Positions 35,149-45,914 of a DNA stretch of 64,000 bases are shown here, piece after piece. The position numbers and the translations under genes were made by a program. Each line of letters opens with the position of its first letter. Positions within the stretch are counted from its first letter, which is position 1. Origin of the DNA: Eurosta solidaginis (Eukaryota > Arthropoda > Insecta > Diptera > Tephritidae); NCBI RefSeq assembly GCF_040869045.1, contig NC_090324.1, positions 193,810,028-193,874,027 of the forward strand, written 5' to 3'. The notes beneath the pieces were generated by a model that saw only the letters and a program-made list of their open reading frames with translations, ran no database searches and had not been told where the DNA came from.

Positions 35149-35404
35149 TGTGACGATGATGTGATAGTGGAAGAGATTCCCGTTTACTTATCCAAAAAAT
35201 CTACAGGAAAACCTGAATTTCTTTCAATACCCAACCAAAACTCAGATAAGCAACTTTGATAATGCAGCGGTGGTAAATTGCTGTGCGAAACCTGTAAATC
35301 AGGAGGTAAAGTTGATTTTGCATTAAATACCGAGTCACCATTCCATGATCGCTTCAAGGGTGAAGCATTAGCGTTGGCTCCCGATGGTGAAGGTCAATTG
35401 AAAG
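35149..35404 (+). pseudogene. RNA polymerase III subunit RPC5 (POLR3E-like), 5' fragment
   Basis: RPC5 is a peripheral subunit of nuclear RNA polymerase III that pairs with RPC4 and helps initiation and termination. This piece encodes the start of the family: DDD-VIVEEIPVYLSKK, then after a break a VDFALNTESPF...GEALALAPDG segment, both typical of the RPC5 N-terminal region. Two consecutive stops (TGA TAA) lie at 35257-35262 and the frame shifts after them. From about 35405 the similarity stops, shortly before the antisense kinesin sequence. I read this and the piece at 36890-37941 as one gene split apart. Confidence 0.7.
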
Positions 35405-35505
35405 GTGGGCGTCCAACGTATAAACGTGGCATAAGGGATAAACAACGAACGAAACAACATAAAAGTTTTACAAAAATAAATGCAATTTAATAAATATATT
35501 AATAT

Positions 35506-36875
35506 CTAGAGTGAGTTATTACTAGATGTATTCAAGTAGCGATTGCGTTTCGCCTTAGCCATTTTACATGAATTAACCAATGCCGCAAAACGTAATGATA
35601 TCACAGACTCTACGACGCTATCCAAAAATGGAGCTACATTTATAAACATCAACGTTTTTGAATTGCCTCCCAATGAAGGCATTAACAAATGCATTAATTT
35701 GGAATTGCGATATGGTATATGATCCTGTTTTTGCAATAATGCTAATATAACATTTGTGAGTTCGGATAGGGAACGATTTATATTTTTAGTTTCGTTCATA
35801 CGTGTACTAGTTTTGGGTGACTCAGAGCCAGCTAAATCTACAAGATTTATCGTTCCGACTGACGTCTAATTTTTCTCTGCATGAAACCCAATAAGTTCAA
35901 TTTTTGTAACAGCATGAGAACGTGATGAACGTTCATTGCCTGCTGTTGAAGCCGTGGCACGATTCATTTTTGCCACATGCATCAAATCGCGTAAACGTGA
36001 AGCAGAGGTTACAGTCTCCTGAGTTATATTTGACACATATATCGTTCTTATTATGTTTAGCCATGCGTATTTCCATATCTTTCTGTTCGTTGCTCAGCAC
36101 ATCATATAAGACTTCGTTATAGGTTTCCAAAAATGTTACACGTATTTCATATTCCCAACCAAGACGTTTATAATTTTTAATGGAATCGAAGAGTAAATCG
36201 ACTGTGCGTGGAATAGCGCCAGCATTTGTCTGCACACCGTCCATTGTATATGTTTTTCTGCTGCCGGTTTGTCCATAAGCAAATATACAAATATTTTAAC
36301 CATCCAAGGCAGATTGTATTACAGGTGATACCATCTCGAAAATATCCTCCTGTTTTGAATTAGGATGGAAGACTTGATCAAAGGAGAAAGTGTGCGCTCC
36401 ACCTTTATTCTTGTCGTAGTTTTGTATTTCAACTGTGGATTCATCAATATAATTCCAGCCACAGAGTACTTTATCTTCTTCAAAATCTAATGGCTGCCTT
36501 ACATGACAGAATACGCGTATGTTGCCAAGCAAATCCATTATAGTGTTATGTAATTCTTTGCGCTCCAAGTTTGCGTGAAACAGTTGCTCCTTGCAGGCAG
36601 TCAAATCTTCATGTAACAATTCATTTTCGGTGGTCAAACGTGAGGATCGTTCGCGTAGCTGTAGTATTTCATGGGTAAGTGTATCGTGGGCTTATTTTAG
36701 AATCTTATGTTCATGCATTATAAACTCAAATTCCTCCTTAGTCTTTACAAGTGAGCCCGTAACGGAATCAAATTTCAAATTTAAGGATTTGAGTTGCTGA
36801 TTTAAACAATCACGCTCAGTGTAAAGATTTTTTTAGTTCTTCTTTGGTTTTATATAACTGCGTTTTATATAAAGC
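35506..36875 (-). pseudogene. Kinesin-14 Ncd pseudogene (coiled coil end plus motor domain)
   Basis: Ncd is a minus-end-directed C-terminal kinesin that crosslinks spindle microtubules in fly meiosis and mitosis. Reading leftward, this copy has the end of the coiled-coil stalk, the neck (NIRVFCHVR), the nucleotide-binding loop, switch I (NERSSRSH), switch II (DLAGSE), the INRSLSELTNVI helix and the Ncd-like tail ending in a stop at 35506. Lesions: a frameshift in the stalk near 36827, a TAA at 36693-36695, a TAA at 36296-36298 replacing the Tyr of GYNI, GQTGSRKT in place of GQTGSGKT near 36263, a one-base frameshift near 36034 and a TAG at 35866-35868. No introns are visible in 1.37 kb, so it may be a processed copy, but no poly(A) tail or target duplication was found. 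The N-terminal tail is missing. Confidence 0.88.
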
Positions 36876-36889
36876 GTTTAGTAGCAGCC

Positions 36890-37941
36890 GTTCCCTGGAC
36901 AATGTTGACAAATAGGTTGTTGGAATTCTTTCTGAAAAGAGTTGCACCTCACGCCTTTGGCAAACATATTGCAGTTACGGCCATCGTTCTTACACTTCGA
37001 TAAAGAAGATAAGCGTATAAACGCCGAACAAAGGCATTAAATGATGAAGATGATGAGGAAGAATTGCAGCAGGTAACAGTGAAGTTCGCAAAATCCAGCG
37101 TTGGAAATAAAAAGACAAAAACCAAAGAAAAGCTAGGCTATGCAAATTATGTTAAAAGAAGCAATGAAGAATCGTGGTGCGAAACGTGTTGGCATCCACG
37201 AATATCTCTTACCGCAGAACTTGAAAGGCAAAGGTTATTTGCAACAAACCAATAAATAAACTTAGCGTTGGGTCTAGACTCACATAAATATGTAAAAAAA
37301 AAAAAAACTTTTACCGGACGACGGAGAAGATTTAGGAATAGACGCGGTACTTCCTCCTAAGGTTATCAGCAAATCAAGTTTGAAGTCACTGCCCCTTGCA
37401 GACCAACTGAAAGTCATTTTAAAAGACGTACGAATGATAGGTTTTGAAGATATAAATGCCATACTACAGGAATGCAGTGATAGTGAAATCCCAAGCGAGA
37501 AAGTTTTACGTGTTTTACCCCAAGTGGGGGTATTGATTCATGGCAATTGGGTACCGCGATCCTGCAGATACAATATCAAATTCAACTGGTGTATCATCCG
37601 ATCTTATGATACGTGCCCGAAATTATGTGCTTTACAGATTTTCTCGTGTTAAGTACGTATACCGGCGTCAAGTCATCTCTGCCACGCGGCTACCGCCTGA
37701 CGAGGCTGCTGAGGTTCTTCATTCTGTTGCGCGTTTAAATTCGGAAAAAAAAATGGGAGCTATTACTAGCTCCTAACAAAGAATTTGAACAAAGATATCC
37801 AGAACTTGTGCAACGCCAAGAAATGGTATGGCGTGCTACTCAACAAACTTATACTGAAATGGATTGCGAAAAGTCTCCAAAGCGTTCCCGAAAACGTCCT
37901 ATTCGTGAATCCAAGTCCCAGTCTAGCCAATCATCTCAGGG
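36890..37941 (+). pseudogene. RPC5 (POLR3E-like), middle and C-terminal fragment
   Basis: Conserved blocks follow in order across shifting frames: ELHLTPL...ILQLRPSF near 36945, EEELQQVTVKFAKS near 37053, ESWCETCWHPR near 37170, SLPLADQLKVILKDVR near 37386, LPQVGVLIHGNWVPRS near 37515, SSDLMIRARNYVLYRFSR near 37585, and YPELVQRQEMVWRATQQTYTEMD near 37797. Lesions include a TAG near 36908, stops near 37040 and 37253, a deletion with frameshift near 37563 and an extra base in the A-run near 37750. The order and spacing match the RPC5 family, but the gene cannot make a full protein. It is separated from its 5' fragment by the antisense ncd sequence; only a few codons seem to be lost at the split. 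Confidence 0.82.
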
Positions 37942-38017
37942 GTGAGTATCATAAAAACCCTATTGTTGCTTTATTTCCTTTTTAAAATGCTGTCAATATA
38001 CATATAAATCATATTAG
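37942..38017 (+). other. Possible retained intron at the end of the RPC5 fragment
   Basis: A good 5' splice site (GTGAGT at 37942) follows the last recognisable RPC5 codons, and an acceptor-like TATTAG ends at 38017. The 76-bp length is typical of small fly introns. If real, this part came from genomic DNA or unspliced RNA. Downstream codons could not be matched to RPC5. Confidence 0.4.
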
Positions 38018-38507
38018 CAACGATATACGCATACCTGTCTACATTAGTCAAAAATTCCAGCAAAACAATGAACCTGTTGTTACGTATGGATCATGGTATG
38101 GATATAATTTAAACAGTTTATTACCTTAATAATCTTTTAAGGAATCAATAGATTATGCAAAGTTCATCACATATTCTTAAAAATGTAGACAGCTAATGCG
38201 AAATTTTCGTATTTTATCACATGTTAAATTGACGAGATAAGAGGCCATTATAGGTTTCATTAGAAAGACTCCTAGAGCAAAAAGGTTATTGATTGAATTT
38301 TTTTTCTCATTAATAAAATATTGGTGGTTTTCGTTTAAACAGCTAAGATTCTGCCTAAACTCTATTTTAAAGATTTAGCAAGAATCTTAAGTGAATACAT
38401 CTGAATAAGATTTAAACGTGATAAAATAGGAAATGCGGACCTACAACTAATTCCATTTTTTCCATAAATATTTTCGTTACTTAACTTCTTTTCTAATTGT
38501 TGGTGCC
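38018..38507. other. Non-coding AT-rich stretch
   Basis: No coding sequence supported. A weak inverted repeat (AAGATTCTG and CAAGAATCTT) lies near 38344-38395. It may be the remainder of the captured host segment or old untranslated sequence of the element. Confidence 0.45.
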
Positions 38508-39000
38508 CTCGCTTGGGGTGAGCGAGTGAATTTTGGGATGTTTTTTTTGAAAATGAAAAAATAGAATTTTGTGGCAGATAGGGGATCTGCGTGAGGGCTT
38601 TTCTGGTATCCTCGTTATGGGAGAACGAGTGAGTGGGAAGATTTCTGGTGTCCTCGCTCGGGGTGAGCGAGTGAATTTCGGGTTTGATTTTTTTTGAAAT
38701 TTAAAAATATGAATAGATTATCTGGCAGATCGGTTCGCCCTTCTGTCGTAGGCTTTCTGTTGTCCTCGCTCGGGGTGAGCGAGTGAATTGGGGTTGATTT
38801 TTTAAGAATTAAAAAAAAGTGTTTTGTGGCAGATGGAGATCTGCATTAGGGTGGTTGATTGGCCTTGTTTCGGTGAACGAGCCCTGGGGTTTGAAATTTT
38901 AAAAATTTAAAAAGATTATGGGCCGAGTGCCCTTGTTTTCTGTGGCAGACCGAGGGTCTGCGTAAAGGCTTCTCTGGTATACTCGTTATGGAATAACGAG
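38508..39000 (-). repeat. Array of nine short hairpins just downstream of BEL pol
   Basis: Perfect or near-perfect stems of 6-7 bp with 3-7 base loops: 38508-38526, 38574-38590, 38611-38629, 38653-38671, 38765-38783, 38829-38844, 38864-38881, 38945-38961 and 38982-39000. Three stem classes alternate: CTCGCT/AGCGAG, CTCGTT/AACGAG and GCAGAT/ATCTGC or GCAGACC/GGTCTGC. Paired positions change together between copies, and one stem keeps pairing through a G-U (CTTGTT/AACGAG). The copies lie in degenerate repeats with T-rich linkers. Their place within 550 bases of the pol stop suggests a structured 3' untranslated region. Confidence 0.8.
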
Positions 39001-39051
39001 TGAGTGGGATGGTTTGGGATATTTCGAAAGTAGGGAGGAACGGAGGGATTG

Positions 39052-42000
39052 TTAGGAGGAGCTCTTGGTCCTCTCGCAATCTATCTCCTCCGTGGGAAGA
39101 AGGATCAGTTTGACCAAAGGTCGTCGGACTTGACCCTTCTCGGTAAAGAGGTCGACCACACGTACTCGGTTGTCTTCACCGGGGTGTACGTTGACGACTC
39201 TACCGAGCCTCCACTCGTTGGGAGATAAGTTGTCCTCTTTGATGACAGCGAGATCTCCCACTTTTATATTTTCTTTGGGATGCTTCCACTTCACTCGTTT
39301 TTGAAGTTCGGATAGATATTCCACCTTCCATCGCTTGCAGAAAGTATGATGGAGGGCTTTGAGTTTCTGCCACCGATTTATCATCGAGGCAGAGCTCTCA
39401 CTAGCATCTGGTTCTGGCGGAGCCAGTAGGTGGCTGCCCGTTAGGAAATGTCCTGGGGTTAGTGGTTCCAGATCCGTTGGGTCATTCGACCCTGGGCTGA
39501 GTGGGCGCGAGTTGAGGCACGCCTCAATCCTGCACAAAATGGTTTGGAACTCCTCCATGGTGTACTTATGGGGAGATGCGATCTTTTTGAAGTGGCTTTT
39601 GAAGCTCTTCACTCCCGCCTCCCATAAGCCGCCCATATGTGGAGCGCCAGCGGGAATAAAATGCCAAGTTAATGCTTGATGGCTATACTTGGAGACTGTT
39701 TTGTCTCGGCTCTCTGCCAGGAAGGCTTTGAATTCCGATCGTAGAGATCTGGAAGCTCCGACAAAGTTCGTACCATTGTCAGAGTAGATGTTCTTTGGAC
39801 ATCCTCTTCTCGCGATAAAACGCGAAAAGGCCGCGAGGAAGCCTGGGGTACTAAGGTCACTAGTGGCTTCTAAGTGGATGGCCTTAGTGGAGAAACAGAC
39901 GAAAAGGCATACGTAGCCTTTTGACAGTCGACATCCCCTACCGCGGTAGCTTTTGATGTCGAAAGGCCCAGCAAAGTCTACCCCGGTATTGGTGAACGCG
40001 CGGGTAAAAGTAGTCCGCTCGCAGGGAAGGGTCCCCATAAGTTGGGACTGTGCCTGCTTTCGGTGAATAATGCAGGTTTTGCAATTGTGGATGATGGCTC
40101 TGATCATGGTCTTGACATTCGGTATCCAGTATTGGGTTCGGATAAGACGGAGCATGAGCTGGTTCTCGCCATGAAGGGAGTCATGATGAGCCATCATAAC
40201 GGTAAAGCGAGACAGCCTACAATTGTAAGGCAAGATGACCGGATGCCGCTCGTTGTATGACATGTCTTTTGAAGCCCCTAGACGCCCTCCTGTTCTGATA
40301 ATATCATCTTTGTCGATGTATGGGTTGAGTGAAAGGATTTCACTCTTCCGATCAATAGGTTCCCTATTTTTTAATTTTAAATATTCTGTACCGTAAAATT
40401 GTTTCTGGCAGACTCGTATTAATGCTTGAGTCGTTGCCTTAATCTCATCGGCTGAGATTATGCACGACTTTTCTTGGAACACTGCTTTAGTTTTAGGATG
40501 CGTTCTTTTATAGAATCTCCTAACATAGGATAGAACCTTCAAAGCCCTGGGTAAGTGTGAAAAACGGTCGAGAATATCTCCCTGATCTACCCTTGTCGTG
40601 GCATATGTTTGTGCCCTCTTCTCCTCAACGGACGTTTTGTATTCTGTCTCTTGTGCTGGCCAGTGGGAATTGTCTTCTTGCAGCCAAGAAGGTCCCTGCC
40701 ACCACAACGAATTGTTGACCAACTCTGATGCAAGTAGTCCTCTGCTTCCTAGATCCGCTGGATTAGATTCCGAGTCCACGTGAAGCCAGTCCTTTCTACC
40801 GACCATATCGATGATCTTAGTGATTCGGTGTGCGACGAAGGTTGACCAGGAACAGGGCGGATTTCTTATCCAAGCGAGTACGATGGTTGAATCCGTCCAG
40901 AGGTGAACTTTTGCTGGCCCCAAATGAATGTTTCTGAATATTGATTCCATGATCTCTGCAAGCAGCACGGCGCCGCATAGTTCTAAACGTGGTAGCGAGA
41001 TGGTTTTCACTGGAGCTACTCTGGTTTTCGCTAAAAGTAAGTGTATGAAAACCTGATCGTTTCTTTTCACGCGCATATATATCGCTGCCGCATATGCTTT
41101 CTCGGAGGCGTCACAGAAGCCGTGGATTTCTATGTCGTCTTCCGGTGAAAAATTTACCCACCGCGGTATCCTAATGTTATCTATTCCGCTATAGTGTTGG
41201 GTGAAATTTTCCCACCGTTCTAAGGTAGTTGGGGAGACAGGTTCATCCCACCCGGTGCCCTCTAACCAGATGTTCTGCATTAGTATTTTTGCTACTATGA
41301 CCATTGGTGCAAGCCAGCCTAAAGGGTCGAAAAGTTTGGCTATAGCGGATAGGATTGCGCGTTTGGTGATGTTCTCGCCATTCTCTAAAACTCCTGCGGT
41401 GAAGTAAAACATGTCTGAATGCGCGTTCCATCGTATTATGAGTGCCTTCAACGAGCTAGCCTCTTCAAACGCTAGGAAGTCCTCGCTGAGCAAATCCGTT
41501 TTGGGGATGTCCTGAAGGATTTCCTCACAATTGGATGTCCACTTGCGCAATGGAAAGCCAGCTGAGCGTAATGCTTCGCGAATCTCGTTCCTTGCTTTGA
41601 TAGTTGACGCTATTGTATGTCCTCCAGATAAAACGTCGTCGTCATACATACTTTCGCGTAGTATGCTCGATGCTATTGGGTGGGTATTTTCTACATCATC
41701 AGCCAATTGTAGAAGTGACCGTATCGCGAGGTAGGGGGCGCAGTTTACACCAAAGGTGACAGTCTTTAGTTCGTAAAGACTGATGGGTTCGTTGGGGGAT
41801 GTTCGATGGACAATTCTTTGAAATTTGGCGTGATTATCGGTCACCCAAATCTGCCTATACATCTTTTCTATGTCGCTATTAAAGACAAAGCGGTACAGTC
41901 TCCAACGTAGAATTAAAATAGGCAAGTCTGCTTGGAGTACTGGCCCTGGGTGGAGTATGTCGTTTAGACTAATGCCATTTGCTGTAGGACTTGACGCGTT

Positions 42001-42749
42001 GAAAACGACGCGCACCTTGGTGGTGGTACTTTCCGCCTTTACAACGGCGTGGTGGGGCAGGAAATAATTATCCGAATCGTCGGATGGTACATTATTTTTA
42101 ATTTTTCTCATATGTCCAAGCGTTTCGTATTCGGATAACACCCGAACATATTCTTTCCCTAACTCTTGGTTTTTTAGTAATCGCCCCTCATTTCTGAAGA
42201 ATTGTGAACATGCGCGCTTTAGGGACGGTCCTAACTTAATATTCTCAGGGTAATCCTGCCTGAATGGTAGCGAAACTATATACTTCCCATTTTCATCACG
42301 TTTTGTCGTTTCCTTAAATAGTTGTTCACAATACCTTTCTTCTTCATTAAGCATTTTGTTTTTGGGAACATTTTCTATCTCCCAGAAAGCTTTTAATTGG
42401 TTGTCCAATGCAACTTCGTTATAAAATGACATGATGCTCTTCGTTGGACTCGGTGCTTCGATGCGACCGGTTAGTATCCAACCGAACACTGTCTCTTGGG
42501 CCAAAAGTGTATTTAGTACATTCTTTTTCAGACCGCTCAGTATAATTTGGGGATATATGTCTCCTCCAAGTATGAGGTCTACGTCTTCGTTGATGTAGAA
42601 CCTCTTGTCTGCCAACACCAAGTCTGGGAATGCCTGCATAGTCATGGCATTGATATGGCAGGATGGAAGATTCCCAGTGAGTTTGGCTAGGACTAGAACG
42701 GGTGTAGTCAGGCTGAAGCCGGCATCCACTGGTGAACGTAATTCAATTT
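39052..42749 (-). CDS. BEL/Pao pol: reverse transcriptase, RNase H, integrase (5' part separated by LINE)
   Basis: Uninterrupted frame of at least 1225 codons. Numbering from the codon at 42729 (GTG, not a true start): end of the protease region up to FGWILTG near residue 88; reverse transcriptase with D287 in SDIEKMYRQ and the BEL-type YDDD box at 362-365; RNase H with D540 in FCDAS, E583 and D613 in WTDST; integrase zinc finger (HHDSLH, CKTC) at 848-886; catalytic D918, D984 in SDNG and E1037 in WEAG; and the C-terminal domain ending VRRPLVKLILLP. The natural stop is at 39052-39054. Reading continues upstream only to the LINE junction at 42749, so in this copy pol is cut off from gag and protease. 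All catalytic residues checked are present. Confidence 0.95.
42745..42749. repeat. Target duplication of the LINE, 3' side
   Basis: AATTT, matching 45915-45919. Removing the LINE and one copy (3170 bases) places the protease and pol frames in register. Confidence 0.75.
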
Positions 42750-42787
42750 CTATCTATCTATTTCTTTCTATTTATTTATTTATTTAA
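42750..42787 (-). repeat. LINE 3' tail, AAAT and GATA repeats
   Basis: On the minus strand, (TAAA)n followed by AAAGAAATAGATAGATAG. It lies about 55 bases after the ORF2 stop and directly abuts the target duplication. A simple-repeat tail rather than poly(A) is common in some jockey/CR1 lineages. Confidence 0.8.
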
Positions 42788-42841
42788 TCTTGAAATTGTT
42801 ACATTTCTTACAGACTAATTACAAATGTAGGCAAATACCAA

Positions 42842-45742
42842 CTAACTTAACTGGTCATTAAGTAGCATTTTAAACCTATTTTCACAAAAGGAGAAATCCA
42901 AAACTGAAGATTTCGGAAGCAAATTAAACTCTTTAAGAGCTCTGACAACAGGAGCATTGGCAGCATAATTAGTCCTCGCCAGCCCCACATAAAATGTGGC
43001 ATGATTCCATAAACAAATATTAGGAATAACAAAGAAAATACGTTCAAGTAAAAAGGGGCAGTCCACCACCCCAGATATCAAATTAAAAATGAAAGTTAGG
43101 GATAAGAAGGTTCTCCTACAATTTAGTGTCTTAAGACCGATAAGCAAACATCTAGACTCATAAGCGGGAACCGGAAGTTCAAAATGAAGGGGTCGCAGAG
43201 CATACTTAATAAAGATTTTCTGAACTCTCTCCAATCGAACAATATGACAAGAATAATACGGACGCCAAATAAAAGCAGCATATTCTAGTTTCGAGCGTAC
43301 CAGTGAAGTAAAGAGTGTCTTTAAAGTATACGGATCGGAGAAATCTGAACTGAAACGTCTGACAAAAGCCAGCATAGAGTACGACTTAGCTATGGTATAG
43401 TTAAGATGGCTATGAAAAGTAAACTTGGAATCAAAGACCACCCCAAGATCAGTGATTTTAGAAACAATGTCTAGTTGTGAGCCACCAATAAAATATGAAG
43501 TAGGGATAAGAGTACGGGACTTGGAATAGGAGACATGGGAGCATTTTTTAATATTAAAGGGAAGCATATTTTTCTGACACCAAGCTACAACATTGTCAAG
43601 ATCACTCTGAAGTTTCGTCGAGTCAGAGGAACACGTTATTTTGCTAAAAATCTTCATGTCATCAGCATACAAGAGAAATTTAGAATATTTAAAACAAGTA
43701 GTAATATCATTGATGAACATCACAAAAAGAATCGGACCCAATATACTTCCCTGAGGAACCCCAGAGGAGGCAATAAAAGAATACGAGGACACCCCATCAA
43801 CTACAACTTCACATGATCTATTAGAAAGATACGATTTAATCCAATTTAAAAAATTTGAATGAAAACCAAAACTTTGTAACTTTGATAACAAAATACGATG
43901 GTTAACTTTATCAAACGCTTTCGAAAAATCCGTATACACTGTGTCAACTTGGGCGCGGTTACTAAAGGCTTCAATGCAGTATTCGGAGAAAACTGCTAAA
44001 TTAGAAGTGGTTGATCTCCCAGACATGAATCCATGCTGATCAACAGAGATGAGACGATGAATGGAGAAAAGAATTTTATTTTTCACTATGCATTCAAAAA
44101 GTTTTGAGACAGTGGAAATTTTAGAAATAGGGCGATAATTGGAAATATCGTTTTTATTGCCAGATTTAAAAACTGGCGTGATAAAGGAGATTTTCCATGC
44201 ATCAATGAAGACGCCTTGCTCAAGGGATTTATTGAAAAGCAGCCAGATCGGGTAGGCGAGAGCTGCGCAGTTTTTAAAAAGGTGAGACGACAACCCATCG
44301 ACATCAGTCTGAGACGACATCTTGATTTGACGAATCCCAAGTTCAATATCATCTAACGAGAGTTCAAGAGCCCCAAAGTTTAGTGAAAAACCACTAGCAT
44401 CCAAGGCACTAAAAAAACCACCCCTACTCAAGACAGGGTCAGCCTCGAAATTCGTGCTGAAAAAATCTGCAAAAAGATTTGCAGCATCTAAAGCCGAATC
44501 CGCTTGTGTATCTTTGTAAAATACAGCAGAGGGAATACTAGAACACGATCTCTTTGACTTCACATAACGCCAAAAAGCCTTCGGATTCACTTTAATATCG
44601 TCTTCAAATTTACTTATATAATTCCGCTTCAAAACTTTGCTCAATGATTTAAATTCTTTCAAATATTTTAAATACAATTCCTTGGAAGTAGGAGACCTAG
44701 ATTTTTTAAATTTTTTGAAAAACTTGTTTCGCAAATTCTTCAGTTTTTTCAACTCTTTTGTGAACCAAGGAATTTTGTAAACCTTTTTTCTTACACTCGG
44801 AATATGTTCACAACAAATGCAATTTAAATTATTCTTAAAAATATTAAAACAACTGGTAACTTCAACCTCAGCAAATAGCGAATCCCAATCAATAGACTCA
44901 ATTGCCGCATTAACAGCATCAACATCGTAATTTTTAAAACAAAACTTGGAAAGGGAATCTTCTACGTAAGAATTAAACTCATAAAATTCCAAATGAGGAA
45001 CAAGCGGTACATGATGGGGACCAGGAGTGGACAAAGGGTCTAGACATTCCTGGAGGCAAAAATTCATATTATCTCTTAAAAATATGAGATCTAATATTCT
45101 ATTAAGACTGTTATTAAAACTGTTAATCTGACTAAGGTCACATCTTGAGAAGCCGTCAATCAAATAGGTTTCAGCAAACGCATTTGAAGACATAGGAAGA
45201 AGCCCCCGACTATTATCAAAAGCAGACCATTCTAGGTTACTGAGGTTGAAGTCGCCAAACACGCAAACATTTTCATGACTAGGTGCTAAGGCTAAAATAT
45301 TATCAACATGCTCTTTATAAAGTAAATCGCTACTAGTAGGCGGTACATAAGAAACACAAATTAAAAGTTTAGAAACTCCATGTACAGAAACGCAAAGCAT
45401 ATCTAAAAGAGAATCAGCATTCGGCAATGGCACCAGAGTCGCTCGATATTTTCGCCGAATCGCAATTAAAACGCCTCCTCCTCTAGACAGACCAGTTTTT
45501 AATGCATCGCGATCTTTTCGAAAAACGCAGAATAAATTTTCATCGAAAAATTCACCATCCATAAAAGTGTCATTTAGCCAGGTCTCGACAATAACAAAGA
45601 TGTCAAAATCCAAGTTTGAACTCATCGTATATAGTGAGTCAGACTTGGTTCTTAGGCCAGATACGTTTTGAAAATAAATTTTAAGATCCTTGTAAGAATG
45701 AATATTAGCTACATCCCGCGTCGAGGTTTGTATAGAAATGTT
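42842..45742 (-). CDS. LINE ORF2: endonuclease and reverse transcriptase
   Basis: A 927-codon frame from the first in-frame ATG (45625); the frame stays open upstream to about 45742, overlapping the end of ORF1. Upstream codons encode the first endonuclease strand (YFQNVSGLRTK). Numbering from 45625: endonuclease with E14 in ETWL, the GGGVLIAIRRK segment near 49, GDFN at 124-127 and a degenerate HHVP near 204. Reverse transcriptase has D566 in TDFSKAFD, GVPQGSILGP near 622-631 and YADD at 653-656. The C-terminal region resembles the RSKLEYA...RLERVQ region of jockey/CR1 proteins. There is no internal stop, so the protein may still be functional if translated. It would nick and copy its RNA at chromosomal targets. 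Confidence 0.92.
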   Translation of the reverse strand, partial: NISIQTSTRDVANIHSYKDLKIYFQNVSGLRTKSDSLYTMSSNLDFDIFVIVETWLNDTFMDGEFFDENLFCVFRKDRDALKTGLSRGGGVLIAIRRKYRATLVPLPNADSLLDMLCVSVHGVSKLLICVSYVPPTSSDLLYKEHVDNILALAPSHENVCVFGDFNLSNLEWSAFDNSRGLLPMSSNAFAETYLIDGFSRCDLSQINSFNNSLNRILDLIFLRDNMNFCLQECLDPLSTPGPHHVPLVPHLEFYEFNSYVEDSLSKFCFKNYDVDAVNAAIESIDWDSLFAEVEVTSCFNIFKNNLNCICCEHIPSVRKKVYKIPWFTKELKKLKNLRNKFFKKFKKSRSPTSKELYLKYLKEFKSLSKVLKRNYISKFEDDIKVNPKAFWRYVKSKRSCSSIPSAVFYKDTQADSALDAANLFADFFSTNFEADPVLSRGGFFSALDASGFSLNFGALELSLDDIELGIRQIKMSSQTDVDGLSSHLFKNCAALAYPIWLLFNKSLEQGVFIDAWKISFITPVFKSGNKNDISNYRPISKISTVSKLFECIVKNKILFSIHRLISVDQHGFMSGRSTTSNLAVFSEYCIEAFSNRAQVDTVYTDFSKAFDKVNHRILLSKLQSFGFHSNFLNWIKSYLSNRSCEVVVDGVSSYSFIASSGVPQGSILGPILFVMFINDITTCFKYSKFLLYADDMKIFSKITCSSDSTKLQSDLDNVVAWCQKNMLPFNIKKCSHVSYSKSRTLIPTSYFIGGSQLDIVSKITDLGVVFDSKFTFHSHLNYTIAKSYSMLAFVRRFSSDFSDPYTLKTLFTSLVRSKLEYAAFIWRPYYSCHIVRLERVQKIFIKYALRPLHFELPVPAYESRCLLIGLKTLNCRRTFLSLTFIFNLISGVVDCPFLLERIFFVIPNICLWNHATFYVGLARTNYAANAPVVRALKEFNLLPKSSVLDFSFCENRFKMLLNDQLS

Positions 45743-45914
45743 TAAACGGTTCCTTGTACCATCTGACCCAACCGATTGCCATTGGATATCGGTTGGACCT
45801 TGTCGTTTTTTGAACGAAAATTAAAAGGACGCACGGCAATGTTTGAAGGCCATAAGTCAGGCACCAAAAGCTTAGGTAGTACACTTTCCTCAACACCCAA
45901 TTTAAAATTAATAT
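45742..45914 (-). pseudogene. LINE ORF1, C-terminal remnant
   Basis: 57 codons ending in TAA at 45742-45744. VLPKLLVPDLWPSNIAVRPFNF is the kind of tail seen in nucleic-acid-binding ORF1 proteins of CR1-like elements. It begins abruptly at the target duplication, so the rest of ORF1 was lost by 5' truncation. The family match is from general resemblance. Confidence 0.6.

Larger units (their letters stand above)
42750..45914 (-). mobile_element. CR1/jockey-type non-LTR retrotransposon, 5'-truncated, nested in the BEL protease region
   Basis: Reading leftward: the last 57 codons of an ORF1, a long ORF2, a short 3' untranslated region and a tail of AAAT and GATA repeats. It is flanked by 5-bp AATTT duplications. 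The order endonuclease then reverse transcriptase, the tail and the truncated 5' end are classic for target-primed insertion. It sits in the same orientation as the host element and splits its protease region. Confidence 0.92.

Noticed and set aside
35405..35490. Lys/Arg-rich tail after the RPC5 5' fragment
   Set aside because: It does not match RPC5 and could not be assigned to any gene. It may be flanking sequence of the ncd insertion.
35506..36875. Functional kinesin gene
   Set aside because: There are at least three in-frame stops and two frameshifts, and the nucleotide-binding loop Gly is replaced by Arg.
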